This document shows positions 36,703 to 45,680 of a DNA stretch of 64,000 nucleotides, piece by piece. How positions within the stretch are numbered: the stretch's first letter is position 1; every line of letters begins with the position of its first letter. Below the pieces are notes generated by a model. It made no database searches. It had not been told where the DNA came from and saw only the letters and a program-made list of their open reading frames with translations. The translations under genes were made by a program, and so were the position numbers. This DNA comes from a candidate division TA06 bacterium. GTDB taxonomy: Bacteria > Edwardsbacteria > AC1 > EtOH8. The DNA lies in the NCBI GenBank assembly GCA_016235665.1, contig JACRJI010000008.1:394495-458494 (forward strand), read 5' to 3'.

Positions 36703-37593
36703 TTAGTACATCAGGTCCCGCAGGTGCGAGACCCGGCAGTCGAAGCGCCAGGTGTTGCCCTGCTCTTTGGGACTTTGCCATCCCAGTTCGTTCTGGATCC
36801 GGGACATCACCTCGTTCTCGCTCCAGGGCAGGTAAAAGAACAGGTCAGCCATCTCGATACCGCGGCCGTAGATACTGGTACCCAAAGCATAGGGACTGCC
36901 GAAGAAATGCCCCTTGATCATCACCGGCAGGGTTTGGGGCGAAAAATAGGACAGGTTCTTGGCCGCCTCCTTGACGATCCCCCCGATGTTCTTGAGATAG
37001 ACGTTCCTGATGTCCTCATCGGGGCTGACCCCCAGCAGGCGGCGCTTGAAAGAGACCTCTTCGTAGGGATTGCGCCCGGTTACTATGCAGTGGATGCCGT
37101 GTTTTTTGGCGATCCGCATGATCGGCAGCCACATGTTGTGGCAGGCGCTGCAGATGATGGGCACCAGCGCCGCGGAAGGCCTTTTGAGCCAGGCCTCCAG
37201 GTTCTTTTTAAGAGTCAGTTGGTGCAAACCCGGCTTTAGACCGAAGCTCACCAGCTCCACCCCCAACTTTTCGGTGGCCTGCCGGATGTTCCGGACGGCT
37301 TCGGGCGCTGTGAACGGGTTCTGGTAATTGACCGCCAGGACATTCAGTCCGTAGTCACAGGACATTTTCAACAGAGCAAAGGTGCTGTCGCGGCCTCCGC
37401 TCAAGGGCACCAGGCACTGGTACCTGCCGCCCCGATGGCGCTGGCGGTCAATTATCCTCAGCAGGGCTTCCTCGCCGTTAAGCTCTGTCTTCTTGTATGT
37501 CCGGCAGTAGTTGCAGACGCCAGAATAATCGAAGCTGATGCCCGGCGCGCTCTCCGGCAAAAGACACTGTATACAGGTTATCAGGTTTTGCAA
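36703..37593 (-). CDS. PP-loop N-acetyl sugar amidotransferase-like protein, interrupted by TAA
   Basis: This resembles the WbpG/PseA-type enzymes that amidate sugars for O-antigen or flagellin glycans. Two N-terminal Cys pairs (Cys7/Cys10, Cys27/Cys30) precede the ATP-pyrophosphatase loop SGGRDS (65-70), then ICSACHNMW and VTGRNPYEE. The frame stops at a TAA (36703) after DCRVSHLRDLMY, but the same frame continues for 60 more codons. It follows recA by 28 bases. It may be a recent pseudogene, a sequencing error or a readthrough case. Confidence 0.75.
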   Translation of the reverse strand: MQNLITCIQCLLPESAPGISFDYSGVCNYCRTYKKTELNGEEALLRIIDRQRHRGGRYQCLVPLSGGRDSTFALLKMSCDYGLNVLAVNYQNPFTAPEAVRNIRQATEKLGVELVSFGLKPGLHQLTLKKNLEAWLKRPSAALVPIICSACHNMWLPIMRIAKKHGIHCIVTGRNPYEEVSFKRRLLGVSPDEDIRNVYLKNIGGIVKEAAKNLSYFSPQTLPVMIKGHFFGSPYALGTSIYGRGIEMADLFFYLPWSENEVMSRIQNELGWQSPKEQGNTWRFDCRVSHLRDLMY

Positions 37594-37621
37594 TTTAAAT
37601 TTTGCAATTTAAATTATGAAG

Positions 37622-38707
37622 TTACTTTCTCCCCCGTTTGCCCTTCTCCTTCTCCTCTTCCTTGGCCGGCTCCCGGGCTTCCTTGGGTCCCTCCGACTTG
37701 ACGGCCTGGACGATCCCCAGCTTGGCCTTGACCTCCTGGTCCAGGCTGGCCAGAAGGTCGGCGTTGGTCTTCAGCATCTCCCGGACGTTCTCCCGGCCCT
37801 GTCCCAGCCGCTCGCCCCGGAAGGAGAACCAGGTGCCGCTCTTCTCGATGATGTTGTTCTCCACCGCCAGGTCAAGCAGGTCGCCGATGTAGCTGATGCC
37901 CTGGCCGAAGATGATCTCGAACTCGGCGTTGCGGAAGGGCGAGGCCATCTTGTTCTTGAGCACCTTCACCCGCACCCGGTTGCCGATGTTGACCTCGCCC
38001 TGCTTGATGGCCTCGATCCGGCGGATGTCCATCCGCACCGAGGCATGGAACTTGAGGGCCAAGCCGCCGGGAGTGGTCTCGGGGTTGCCGAACATCACCC
38101 CGATCTTCATCCGGATCTGGTTGATGAAGATGATGCAGGTCTTGGAGCGGTTGGCCACCGCCGTGATCTTGCGCAAAGCCTGGGACATCAGCCGGGCCTG
38201 CAGGCCCATGTGGCTGTCGCCCATGTCACCCTCGATCTCGGCCTTGGGCACCAGGGCCGCCACCGAGTCAATGACTATCACGTCCATGGCGTTGGAGCGG
38301 ATCAGGGTCTCGGTGATCTCCAAAGCCTCCTCGCCGGTGTCGGGCTGGGCCACCAGCAGATTGTCGATGTCCACGCCCAGAGCCTTGGCGTACTTGGGGT
38401 CCATGGCGTGCTCGGCGTCGATGTAGGCGGCGGTGCCGCCCAGCTTCTGGGCCTGGGCCACTATGGACAGCGCCAGGGTGGTCTTGCCCGAGGCCTCCGG
38501 GCCGTATATCTCCACGATCCTGCCCCGGGGCACTCCGCCCACACCCAGGGCCGCGTCCAGCGAGATGGACCCTGTTGGTATCACCTCCACCGGCACCACC
38601 GCTGAGTTGGAGCCCAGTTTCATTATCGAGCCTTTTCCGAACTGCTTTTCTATCTGAGAAAGAGCCAGATCCAAAGCTTTTGATTTTTCTGCCGCTGTGT
38701 CTGCCAT
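37622..38707 (-). CDS. recA: Recombinase RecA
   Basis: RecA forms filaments on single-stranded DNA for recombination and SOS induction. The 361 residues show Walker [41 protein letters not shown] and [17 protein letters not shown], with a Lys/Glu-rich C-terminus. The ATG at 38707 has GGAGG 8-12 bases upstream, and a strong promoter lies at 38770-38798. I saw no clear LexA box around that promoter. Confidence 0.98.
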   Translation of the reverse strand: MADTAAEKSKALDLALSQIEKQFGKGSIMKLGSNSAVVPVEVIPTGSISLDAALGVGGVPRGRIVEIYGPEASGKTTLALSIVAQAQKLGGTAAYIDAEHAMDPKYAKALGVDIDNLLVAQPDTGEEALEITETLIRSNAMDVIVIDSVAALVPKAEIEGDMGDSHMGLQARLMSQALRKITAVANRSKTCIIFINQIRMKIGVMFGNPETTPGGLALKFHASVRMDIRRIEAIKQGEVNIGNRVRVKVLKNKMASPFRNAEFEIIFGQGISYIGDLLDLAVENNIIEKSGTWFSFRGERLGQGRENVREMLKTNADLLASLDQEVKAKLGIVQAVKSEGPKEAREPAKEEEKEKGKRGRK

Positions 38708-38769
38708 TGATTTGTCCTCCGTGTAAACAATAATTTAATTTGTTGTTATATAAATAGTTATGGATTTTA

Positions 38770-38798
38770 ATTCTACCAATTTCCCCTGCGGTTGTCAA
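38770..38798 (-). promoter_or_regulatory. Sigma70-type promoter of recA
   Basis: TTGACA (38793-38798) and TAGAAT (38770-38775) on the minus strand are 17 bases apart. The start site near 38763 leaves a 55-base leader with a GGAGG site before the recA ATG. Confidence 0.75.
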
Positions 38799-38820
38799 TT
38801 CATAATGCTGGATTTTTTCC

Positions 38821-38848
38821 TTAGCCCAGCCCTTAAGGGCTGGGCTAA
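38821..38848. repeat. Perfect 28-base palindrome between rnfD and recA
   Basis: TTAGCCCAGCCCTT and its exact complement follow each other with no spacer. It lies 62 bases after the rnfD stop and just upstream of the recA promoter. No T tract follows on either strand, so it may be a REP-like element, a cruciform or a protein site rather than a simple terminator. Confidence 0.7.
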
Positions 38849-38910
38849 GGGTCGCAATTTCCCATTTCCTATTTATTTACTTTGTAATTTACCCCCCAGG
38901 CCCGACAATT

Positions 38911-39774
38911 TTATGTCTTTGCCCTGCGATACCCCCCGGTGAACAGGCAGTCCAGGAAAGGAGTGAACAGGCTGGCGGTCAGCGCCGGGAATATCAGACC
39001 CTGGTAAAGCAGGCCTTTCATGGCGAACAGCGCAAAGACCGTCCCGGTCAAAAGCCCGTAGAGCGTCTGCCCCCAACCGGTAAGCGGCGTATGGTGATTG
39101 TCACTAGCCAGTATCCCGGACAGGAAAAGCAGGGCCTGCAGTCCGGCCAGGTTGATCGTTCCCATCGGGGGGACGCCGGTCATTTGGCTGTTCAATGATA
39201 ACACCGCACCGGCCGACAGCAATGCCAGCAACAGGATTCTAACCTTGTAAAGCCTCCCGGTCAGCAACAGGAGCATAACCAGACTGAGGGCCAATGGCAG
39301 CCAGCCGGTCATGAAGTAAAAATTCCCCTTGGCCCAGCCTCCGCTGTTGGCGGACCAGTGATAGACCGGAGCCAGGCCTTCCGGGGTAGCCAGCACGAAC
39401 AAAGCAAAGGTCAGGGCCATGAAATTCACCGGCGCCAGCCGGTCCTTTTCCGAAAGAAGGGCCCTGGCTCCCGAGATAACGATCCCGGCCAAAAGCGGAT
39501 AATACCAATCAACACCGGCAGGCATCAGCAGGGCTATTATGGAAGCGGTAAAGGAAGCTTCGGCCAGGTCCAGAAAATTGCGGCGCCATTTTTTTACGAT
39601 CAGCGGCAGGATCACTGAACCGGCCAGCCCGGCCAGCAGGCAATACAGGAAACCCGTCCCGAAAAGATAGAGGGCGGAGAAGACCAGGGGGGCTATGGCC
39701 GCCAGCCTGCGGATATTCAACGGTTTCAGACGATAGCGGCTGGTGATATGGGGAGGCATGGAAACATTCAGCAT
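38911..39774 (-). CDS. rnfD: Rnf complex subunit RnfD (RnfD/NqrB family)
   Basis: A membrane subunit of the Rnf ferredoxin:NAD oxidoreductase that binds covalent FMN. The 287-residue protein has about nine membrane helices; MPPHITSRYRLKPLN at the N-terminus is typical. GGWAKGNFYFMTGWLPLAL lies near the middle. I set the start at 39774 (TGATG overlap with rnfC) rather than the ATG at 39972, whose first 66 residues lie in rnfC. It is shorter than the usual 320-350 residues. rnfG, E, A and B do not follow. Confidence 0.8.
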   Translation of the reverse strand: MLNVSMPPHITSRYRLKPLNIRRLAAIAPLVFSALYLFGTGFLYCLLAGLAGSVILPLIVKKWRRNFLDLAEASFTASIIALLMPAGVDWYYPLLAGIVISGARALLSEKDRLAPVNFMALTFALFVLATPEGLAPVYHWSANSGGWAKGNFYFMTGWLPLALSLVMLLLLTGRLYKVRILLLALLSAGAVLSLNSQMTGVPPMGTINLAGLQALLFLSGILASDNHHTPLTGWGQTLYGLLTGTVFALFAMKGLLYQGLIFPALTASLFTPFLDCLFTGGYRRAKT

Positions 39775-41006
39775 CACAGTTTGCCCTCCAGTATCATTTT
39801 TCCCACTTTGATCTGATGAGACAGCAGCAGCCCGCTGGGGCAGATAAAGGTGCAGAGTCCGCATTCCAGGCAGTTCTCCGGTTTTTGCCGGGCCAGTTCC
39901 TGGTTCTGTCCGTCGCGGACCAGGGGAAATATCCGGGCCGGGGCCAGCCTCGCCGGACAGATGGACAGGCACTGCCCGCAGTTGATGCAGGGATGGTTTT
40001 CCCTGGGAGCCTGGTTGCGGTAGAACATCAGTCCGGCAGTGTTCCGGTCCACCGGCAGCTGGATGCTGTAATGGCAGGTCCCGCTCAGCAGGCCGCCGGT
40101 TATAAGCTTCAGGCTGGAGTAATCCTGGGGCCTTAAGTTTAGCGTTTCGGCGGCGCTGGCTCCGATGTAAACCTCGGCCAAGCTTTTTTTGCCTTTGGTG
40201 TCATCGCACAGTGTGCAGAACTTGGTGGCCAGCGGCTGGCCCAGCACCACCGCCTGCCTGACATTAAGCAGGGCCTCCATCCCGTAAACGGCCGCGGATT
40301 GGCTCCCATAGACGGTCTGCCTGACAAGTTTTCCGTTCTGCTGGGGATATTTCGGTTCGACCTTTTCGATGGAGATGTTGACCGCGCTGGCCAGCAGAGA
40401 CTTGAGATCGGCGTTCAGCGCCTTCATCCGGGATGACAGCACCAGTCTGGCCCGGGTGGAGCCGTGTATCTGCATCACGATCCGCATGCCTTCGATCAAT
40501 TGCTCCGGCCTTTCCTTAAGCAGCCGGACATTGGTTGACAGCGGCGGCTCCAGGTCCAGCCCGTCGAAGATCAGATACTTCTCCAGGTCATCATTGCGCA
40601 GATCGGCCACCCCGGCCTTAAAGACCCGGTCGGACAGTTCGGCCTGGGAAAGTTTCCAGAACCGGGGGCAGGGTTCGAAGGCCGGCTCCCGGGCGGGCTG
40701 CTCCGGCTCGGTCTCTATGAACACCGTGGTCCGGGGGAAATCAAAGTTCTTGGGCCGGGCCACCAGGTCCGGAAAATCAGCCACGCCGGTCACCCTGCCG
40801 GCCAGCCCGGTGAACACCGGCAGTCCGGTATTATCGAAGCCCACCTGCGCATTGGCCTCGAGCTGGTCGCCCTTGACCACGATTGCCCGCCCCCCATGCC
40901 ATAATGTGATGGCCAGGGACTTGGGGGCCGTCAATGCTTCGATCGGCTGGTCAAAGAGAAAATGTTTGTGCGGCCAGGATTTGCCGCCTTTGATGCTTTT
41001 GATCAT
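39774..41006 (-). CDS. rnfC: Rnf complex subunit RnfC
   Basis: The NADH/flavin-facing iron-sulfur subunit of Rnf. The 410 residues show GGRAIVVKGDQLEANAQVG, a sandwich hybrid motif region (FTGLAGRVTGVADFPDL), and two [4Fe-4S] motifs near the C-terminus, CINCGQCLSICP and CLECGLCTFICP. The N-terminal region lacks a clear glycine-rich NADH-binding signature of longer homologues, so its partner may differ. It precedes rnfD with a 1-base overlap and follows an M28 peptidase. Confidence 0.82.
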   Translation of the reverse strand: MIKSIKGGKSWPHKHFLFDQPIEALTAPKSLAITLWHGGRAIVVKGDQLEANAQVGFDNTGLPVFTGLAGRVTGVADFPDLVARPKNFDFPRTTVFIETEPEQPAREPAFEPCPRFWKLSQAELSDRVFKAGVADLRNDDLEKYLIFDGLDLEPPLSTNVRLLKERPEQLIEGMRIVMQIHGSTRARLVLSSRMKALNADLKSLLASAVNISIEKVEPKYPQQNGKLVRQTVYGSQSAAVYGMEALLNVRQAVVLGQPLATKFCTLCDDTKGKKSLAEVYIGASAAETLNLRPQDYSSLKLITGGLLSGTCHYSIQLPVDRNTAGLMFYRNQAPRENHPCINCGQCLSICPARLAPARIFPLVRDGQNQELARQKPENCLECGLCTFICPSGLLLSHQIKVGKMILEGKL

Positions 41007-41010
41007 GGCC

Positions 41011-41982
41011 CTAAAATAACAGTTTATCGTGTATTGCTGTATTCAATTCATTCATTTCTTTCAGGCTAATATACAACTCATCAACGACAGCCGTCATCCT
41101 TTTTATATCAAGTGTTTCCAATGCATCAGTGCTTTCATGATAGTTTCGATTCCGGTAAAAAGCCGTGTTTGTGATCATTACCGCATCAAAGCCCAGTTTC
41201 CAGTAATTTAAATGGTCTGAGAAATCAACACCCGCAAGCTTTACAGGCCCTTTGAACGATCTGGTTTTAACAATACTATTTTTCTTCATCAACTTCGTTA
41301 ACTGCTTTGCGAACTTGCCGCTTCCCGTTTTTCCGACCACTGTTATATAGTCGCCTTTCCCGCCGTAAAAAAGTTTCAGCAGCCCCAGCGGATATGTTTG
41401 TGATCCAGGGGCATCGCTAAAATATCCTATCATCTCAAGGCAGACCATGCCTTTCACTTGGACGTTAGAATCCCGAAGGGACTTGGCATGAACATAACTG
41501 CCCATGTATTCCGTACGAAAGAATGGAGGTTCTTCCAGCGTATAAGCTACAAAATCCATCCGGAATTTCAGTGTATCTTTAGAAAGCAGCCGGGCCAGTT
41601 CCAGCAATCCCGCCACTCCGCTGGCGTTATCATCAGCTCCAGGCTGGTTGCCTGCGACGTCGTAATGGGCGCCGACGATTATCCTTGGTGCGTCTTTAGG
41701 CCCTATGGTGCCTATGACATTTTTATATTCAACTCCGTTTGCCTTATACGTCTGGTAGCATACGGTATCAGCTGCCATTGCCAACTCTCTGCTGATGTAT
41801 TCAGCCACCTGGTTTAGAACTTTTACATTTGCGTAATTCCTGAATTGCGGCGTTGTGACAGCATAAAGATCAGTCTTGAGACGAGAGCTGTCTGCAAAAC
41901 TGACAATCCCAGCTTGTTGACCGATTGCAGGACCTCGCAAGATCAAGCAAAATAAGCTGGATAAAAATATTGCTTTTTTCAT
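41011..41982 (-). CDS. Secreted M28-family aminopeptidase
   Basis: A 323-residue zinc exopeptidase with a signal peptide (cut near IGQ). The metal ligands are visible in GAHYDV, GADDNASGVAG, TLEEPPFF, and HESTDALETLD. FSDHLNYWKLGFDAVMITN is also typical. It probably trims peptides in the periplasm or outside. It follows truA by 11 bases and precedes rnfC by 4. It is somewhat less GC-rich than neighbours. Confidence 0.9.
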   Translation of the reverse strand: MKKAIFLSSLFCLILRGPAIGQQAGIVSFADSSRLKTDLYAVTTPQFRNYANVKVLNQVAEYISRELAMAADTVCYQTYKANGVEYKNVIGTIGPKDAPRIIVGAHYDVAGNQPGADDNASGVAGLLELARLLSKDTLKFRMDFVAYTLEEPPFFRTEYMGSYVHAKSLRDSNVQVKGMVCLEMIGYFSDAPGSQTYPLGLLKLFYGGKGDYITVVGKTGSGKFAKQLTKLMKKNSIVKTRSFKGPVKLAGVDFSDHLNYWKLGFDAVMITNTAFYRNRNYHESTDALETLDIKRMTAVVDELYISLKEMNELNTAIHDKLLF

Positions 41983-41993
41983 TTAAAACAACC

Positions 41994-42722
41994 TCAATAC
42001 TCCACCTTCACCAAACACAGCCCGCAGGCCGGGGCGGTCTTGCCGGCCAGGGTCCGGTCCCTGGACTCCAGTATTCTCTTCATATCCTCCGGCTTAAGGC
42101 GCCCCCGGGCTGTGTCCATCATTGTTCCCACCAGGATCCGGACCATGTTGTGCAGAAAGCGGTCGGCCAGGATCTCAAAACTGAGCACGCCCCCGTAATC
42201 CTTCCAGCCGGCCCGGGTCACGTTCACATTGAAATTGTCCACTTCAGCCTGGGCCGAGGCGAAGGCGGTGAAATCGTGTTTTCCCAGTATTACATTGCAC
42301 AATTCCGGCAAAACATCCCGGTTCAGCGGATAGAGGATCCTCCAGGCATAGCGCTCCAGCAGGGGCGAGCGCCGGGTGATGATCTGGTAACGGTACAGCC
42401 TGCTCTTGGCTCCGAAGCGGGAATGAAATTCAGGGTCGGCCTCTTCGGCCTGAAGCACCGCCACGTCCTTTGGCAGCAGGGCGTTCAGGCCCTCGTTGAA
42501 GGCTTTTAAGGGAATGTCCTTCTCCGTTTTGAAATTGGCCACCTGGCCCGAAGCATGGACCCCGGCGTCGGTGCGGCCCGAGCCGATCAGCGAGACCTTC
42601 TCCCCGGTCATCTGGGACAGGGCCGACTCCAGCACCCCCTGCACCGTGCGCTGCTCCGGCTGGACCTGCCACCCGGCGAAGGAAGTGCCGTCGTATTCTA
42701 GTAGAAGTTTGATGTTCCGCAA
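41994..42722 (-). CDS. truA: tRNA pseudouridine synthase A
   Basis: TruA modifies U38-40 in the anticodon stem. The 242 residues begin LLLEYDGTSFAGWQVQP, carry the catalytic Asp in GSGRTDAGVHA, and the family motifs RLYRYQI and FLHNMVRILVGTM. Full length. It lies between the radical SAM gene and the M28 peptidase. Confidence 0.96.
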   Translation of the reverse strand: MRNIKLLLEYDGTSFAGWQVQPEQRTVQGVLESALSQMTGEKVSLIGSGRTDAGVHASGQVANFKTEKDIPLKAFNEGLNALLPKDVAVLQAEEADPEFHSRFGAKSRLYRYQIITRRSPLLERYAWRILYPLNRDVLPELCNVILGKHDFTAFASAQAEVDNFNVNVTRAGWKDYGGVLSFEILADRFLHNMVRILVGTMMDTARGRLKPEDMKRILESRDRTLAGKTAPACGLCLVKVEY

Positions 42723-42742
42723 TTTGTAACTATATCTGTAGA

Positions 42743-42776
42743 TTTTTTGACAGGATTAACATGATTTCCCGGATTC
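42743..42776. repeat. Dispersed repeat word (GACAGGATT family), copy 3
   Basis: TTTTTTGACAGGATTAACAT followed by GATTTCCCGGATT, related to the copies at 5965 and 24728. It lies between truA and the radical SAM gene, directly before another palindromic repeat. Confidence 0.6.
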
Positions 42777-42786
42777 AATCACTTCA

Positions 42787-42822
42787 CCCCTTCCCGCATC
42801 GGGAAGGGGATGGGGGTTAGGT
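42787..42822. repeat. Palindromic repeat CCCCTTCCCG..CGGGAAGGGG, copy 3
   Basis: CCCCTTCCCGCATCGGGAAG and GGG form the palindrome, followed by GATGGGGGTTAGG. It is the closest match to copy 1 at 29260, including the GGGGGTTAGG tail. Confidence 0.7.
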
Positions 42823-42834
42823 CGGTGCCCAACC

Positions 42835-45387
42835 CTACACAAAGCGCATGGGGCTTAGCATCTCCCGGGGCGTGATGTGGTACATCCCCGTCCGCTCGAT
42901 CAGCAGCTGCTTGACCTTTCCCTCCTGCAGGTCCAGCATCACCGCCAGGGCCTCGTTCAGCTTGACCCCGCCCTCCACCAGCCGCATTTTGATCTTAAGA
43001 GAACCGGCCTCGTCCGAGAGGTCCAGTATCTGGGGAGCCAGGTCCAGTTCCTTGTGCTGGTCCTTGCGCAGGACATTGACCAGCCAGGGCTTTTTGCCGT
43101 CCAGGATTTCTCTGGCCTTCCGGACCGCGGTTTTGGTATCAAAGTCCGGATCGCCTTGCACCCGGTATTCGGCGGCATCGCACAGCTCGGTGATGGATTT
43201 GGCGTTGCCGAAGATCGGCTTGGATTCCAGTATCTTCAACCCCGGCGGCAGGTGCTTGTTCAGCAGCAGTCCGATGTCCTCAGAAAGGGGCCGGTCCAGC
43301 TGAATGTCCATGTAATCTGCGCTGGTGGTCAGCCCCAAGGCCAGCGGCGGGCCGAAAGCAATTTTGGGATGCGGGGAAAAGCCCTGGGAGAAGGCCACCG
43401 GCAGCTCCGCCCGGCTGACGGCCCTCAGCCAGGCCCGCATCAGGTCCAGATGGGAGATGAAGCGAAGCTCGGGGCCCTTGGTATAACGCAGGCGAAACTT
43501 GGTCCTGGCCAGCGGGGCCGGCCCGGCCATCTTCTTGGCGCTGCGCCCGAAACCGTCTGCAAGCTGCAAGCTGACAGCTTTATGCTTTAAGCTGTCCCCT
43601 GTCTCCAGTCCCCTGCCCCCTGATATCTGTTCCCTGATCCCTGTTCCCTGCGTCCCGCAGTCCGCTCCGCAGCCGTGGCAGCCCTGCTCCCGGCAGTCAG
43701 AGGTGATCTGTTCCTGGTAGGCCTTCTGCTTTTCCTGCAGCAGGAATTTCTTGGAGACCCCGTAATCGATGTTATCCCAGGGCAATGTTTCCTCGGCGGT
43801 CCTGGCCCGGCACAGTTCGTCGAGATTGAGACCGAGTTCTTTCAGGGACTCCTCCCACCGGCCCCAGACGAAATGCTCGCTCCACTGGTCCAGCCTGGCC
43901 CCCTTCTGCCAGGCCTTTTCTATCAGGGCCGCGGTTTCGCTGCCGCCCCGGGCCAGCAGTCCCTCCAGCTTGGAGGATCGCAGGTCGTGCCATTTCATCT
44001 GGACCTTGTGGGACTTGAGGCCCCGGGACAGAAGGTCTATCTTCCGGCACAGCGTCTCCCAGCTGTCCTGGGCCTCCCACTGGAACGGGGTCTGGGCCTT
44101 GGGCACGAAGGGCGAGACCGCCACTTTCAGGCTGACACCCAGTTTAGAGGCTTGGTGGCAGAGGTCGCAAAGTTCCTTCAGATCCTCTTCGGTCTCGGTG
44201 GGCAGGCCGATCATGAAATACAGCTTGACCTGCATCCAGCCCTCTTTTTTGGCCAGGGCTATCACCCGCAGCAGCTCATCCTGGCTGATCCCCTTGTTGA
44301 TCACATCCCTCAGACGCTGGCTGCCGGCCTCGGGGGCAAAGGTCAGGCCGGTCTTCTTCACCTTTTTCAGGGCCTCTATCATCTCCCCGTCAAAGGAATC
44401 CAGCCTTAGGGACGGCAGGGAGATGGCCACTTTGGAATTGGAAAAACAACCGTTAAGTTTCTGCAGGAGCCCCAAAAGATCCGGGTAATCTCCGGAGGAA
44501 AGCGAAAGCAGCGAGACCTCGTCCCAGCCGCTTTTGGCGATGCCCTCTTTGGCCAGCTTCACCACCTCGTCTTCAGACCTTACCAGCCGGGGGCGGTAGA
44601 CCATCCCGGCCTGGCAGAAACGGCAGCCCCGGGTGCATCCCCGGGCGATCTCCACCGTCAGCCGGTCATGGGTCACCTCCACCAGCGGCACCAGCGGCGG
44701 GTGGGCGGCATCCTTGATGTCCAATGAGGAGATGTGCCTGGCCCGTATCCTGACCGAAGTTTTGTTATGTATGACTGGGACATATACCCCGGAGATGCGG
44801 GAGAGCCTTTCGATTTTCTGCCTTCTGCTTTCGTTTTTCGCCTTGGCTTCCTGCAACTGCCCGCAGATGTCAACGATGGCATCCTCGCCGTCTCCGATCA
44901 CGAAGGCATCAAAATATTTTGACAGCGGCGCCGGGTTGGCGCAGCAGGAGCCGCCCCCGATCACCAGGGGATGGTCCTCTTGCCGCTGGTCGGAATACAG
45001 CGGCAGGCCGGCCAGGTCCAGCAGGTTCAGCACCCCGGCATAGCACAGCTCGGTCTGCAGGGTGATTCCCAGGACATCGAATTCCTTAAGCTGGCGCCGG
45101 GTCTCCCATCCGAACAGCGGGATCCCCTGTTTGCGCATGGCCTCTTCCATGTCCGGCCAGGGCAGGTAGCTGCGGTCGGCCAATGCCTGCGGAAGCCGGT
45201 TGACCACCGAATACAGGATGGCCAGCCCCAGGCCGGACATCCCGATCTCGTAAAGGTCGGGATAGGCCAGGGCGATCTTTACTTGCGCCTGGTCCCAGTT
45301 TTTGTGGATGGAATTCAGTTCGTTATCGGTGTAACGTCCCGGCCTCTGCACCAGAGGCAATATTTTATGTAAGTTGGAGTTATGCAT
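42835..45387 (-). CDS. Radical SAM protein fused to DUF2344 (TIGR03960/TIGR03936 type)
   Basis: An 850-residue protein. Residues 1-590 hold a B12-binding-like N-terminus and a radical SAM core with CTRGCRFC (Cys251, 255, 258); about 625-850 is DUF2344 (FRLRYTKGPELRFISHLDLMRA). Such proteins are often linked to ribosome or RNA genes, with no proven reaction. The linker (about residues 570-620) is Cys/Gly-rich and, in part, encoded by non-coding-type repeat words. It starts with a possible leaderless promoter at 45400-45428. Confidence 0.9.
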   Translation of the reverse strand: MHNSNLHKILPLVQRPGRYTDNELNSIHKNWDQAQVKIALAYPDLYEIGMSGLGLAILYSVVNRLPQALADRSYLPWPDMEEAMRKQGIPLFGWETRRQLKEFDVLGITLQTELCYAGVLNLLDLAGLPLYSDQRQEDHPLVIGGGSCCANPAPLSKYFDAFVIGDGEDAIVDICGQLQEAKAKNESRRQKIERLSRISGVYVPVIHNKTSVRIRARHISSLDIKDAAHPPLVPLVEVTHDRLTVEIARGCTRGCRFCQAGMVYRPRLVRSEDEVVKLAKEGIAKSGWDEVSLLSLSSGDYPDLLGLLQKLNGCFSNSKVAISLPSLRLDSFDGEMIEALKKVKKTGLTFAPEAGSQRLRDVINKGISQDELLRVIALAKKEGWMQVKLYFMIGLPTETEEDLKELCDLCHQASKLGVSLKVAVSPFVPKAQTPFQWEAQDSWETLCRKIDLLSRGLKSHKVQMKWHDLRSSKLEGLLARGGSETAALIEKAWQKGARLDQWSEHFVWGRWEESLKELGLNLDELCRARTAEETLPWDNIDYGVSKKFLLQEKQKAYQEQITSDCREQGCHGCGADCGTQGTGIREQISGGRGLETGDSLKHKAVSLQLADGFGRSAKKMAGPAPLARTKFRLRYTKGPELRFISHLDLMRAWLRAVSRAELPVAFSQGFSPHPKIAFGPPLALGLTTSADYMDIQLDRPLSEDIGLLLNKHLPPGLKILESKPIFGNAKSITELCDAAEYRVQGDPDFDTKTAVRKAREILDGKKPWLVNVLRKDQHKELDLAPQILDLSDEAGSLKIKMRLVEGGVKLNEALAVMLDLQEGKVKQLLIERTGMYHITPREMLSPMRFV
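43556..43650. repeat. Repeat words captured in the radical SAM linker
   Basis: The DNA reads CTGCAAGCTGCAAGCTGACA, then several CCCTG/TCCCTGATCCCTGTTCCCTG words. Read on the coding strand these are GGGAACAGGGATCAGGGAAC-type repeats, a pattern usual for non-coding gaps, here translated in frame into a Gly/Gln/Glu-rich linker between the two domains. Confidence 0.6.
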
Positions 45388-45399
45388 ACTAAAAGGTTA

Positions 45400-45428
45400 A
45401 TTTTATCATAGCGGATTGAGTTTTGCAA
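45400..45428 (-). promoter_or_regulatory. Promoter of the radical SAM gene, possibly leaderless
   Basis: TTGCAA (45423-45428) and TAAAAT (45400-45405) are 17 bases apart on the minus strand. The predicted start is about 6 bases before the ATG at 45387, and no ribosome site is seen. Confidence 0.45.
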
Positions 45429-45469
45429 TCAAATAAAACCCGTATTTATGGTTGTTTTTGGGACCGGTC

Positions 45470-45523
45470 GGGCAAAAAGATAAAGGCGCCCTGATGACCC
45501 TTTTGGGATCGCCAGAACGCCTT
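45470..45523 (-). terminator. Terminator of the tRNA operon
   Basis: On the minus strand AAGGCGTTCTGGCGATCCC pairs with GGGTCATCAGGGCGCCTT (about 18 pairs, including G-T pairs and one mismatch) around an AAAA loop. TATCTTTTTG follows. It lies 7 bases after the tRNA-Gly CCA. Confidence 0.7.
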
Positions 45524-45529
45524 AAAAAA

Positions 45530-45604
45530 TGGAGCGGGTGAACGGAATTGAACCGTCGTATCCTGCTTGGAAGGCAGGAGCACTAACCGTTGTGCTACAC
45601 CCGC
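45530..45604 (-). tRNA. tRNA-Gly (anticodon TCC)
   Basis: The minus strand folds as a cloverleaf: acceptor GCGGGTG/CACCCGC, D arm GCAC..GTGC, anticodon stem CCTGC/GCAGG with loop CTTCCAA, T arm with TTCAATT. The discriminator is T and CCA is encoded. It reads GGA/GGG codons. Confidence 0.95.
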
Positions 45605-45680
45605 ATATATTAAACTCAAAAACCTAATTCCTAAACACTAAAATTAGGATTTAGAAATTAGGAATTGAAAATTTGCAAAG

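Noticed and set aside
36703..36705. TAA reassigned to an amino acid
   Set aside because: Many genes in the window end properly at TAA, including recX-length and ribosomal-type housekeeping genes, so a changed code is not supported.
39775..39972. N-terminal extension of rnfD
   Set aside because: The added 66 residues overlap the C-terminal Cys-rich part of rnfC in another frame; the TGATG junction gives a better start.
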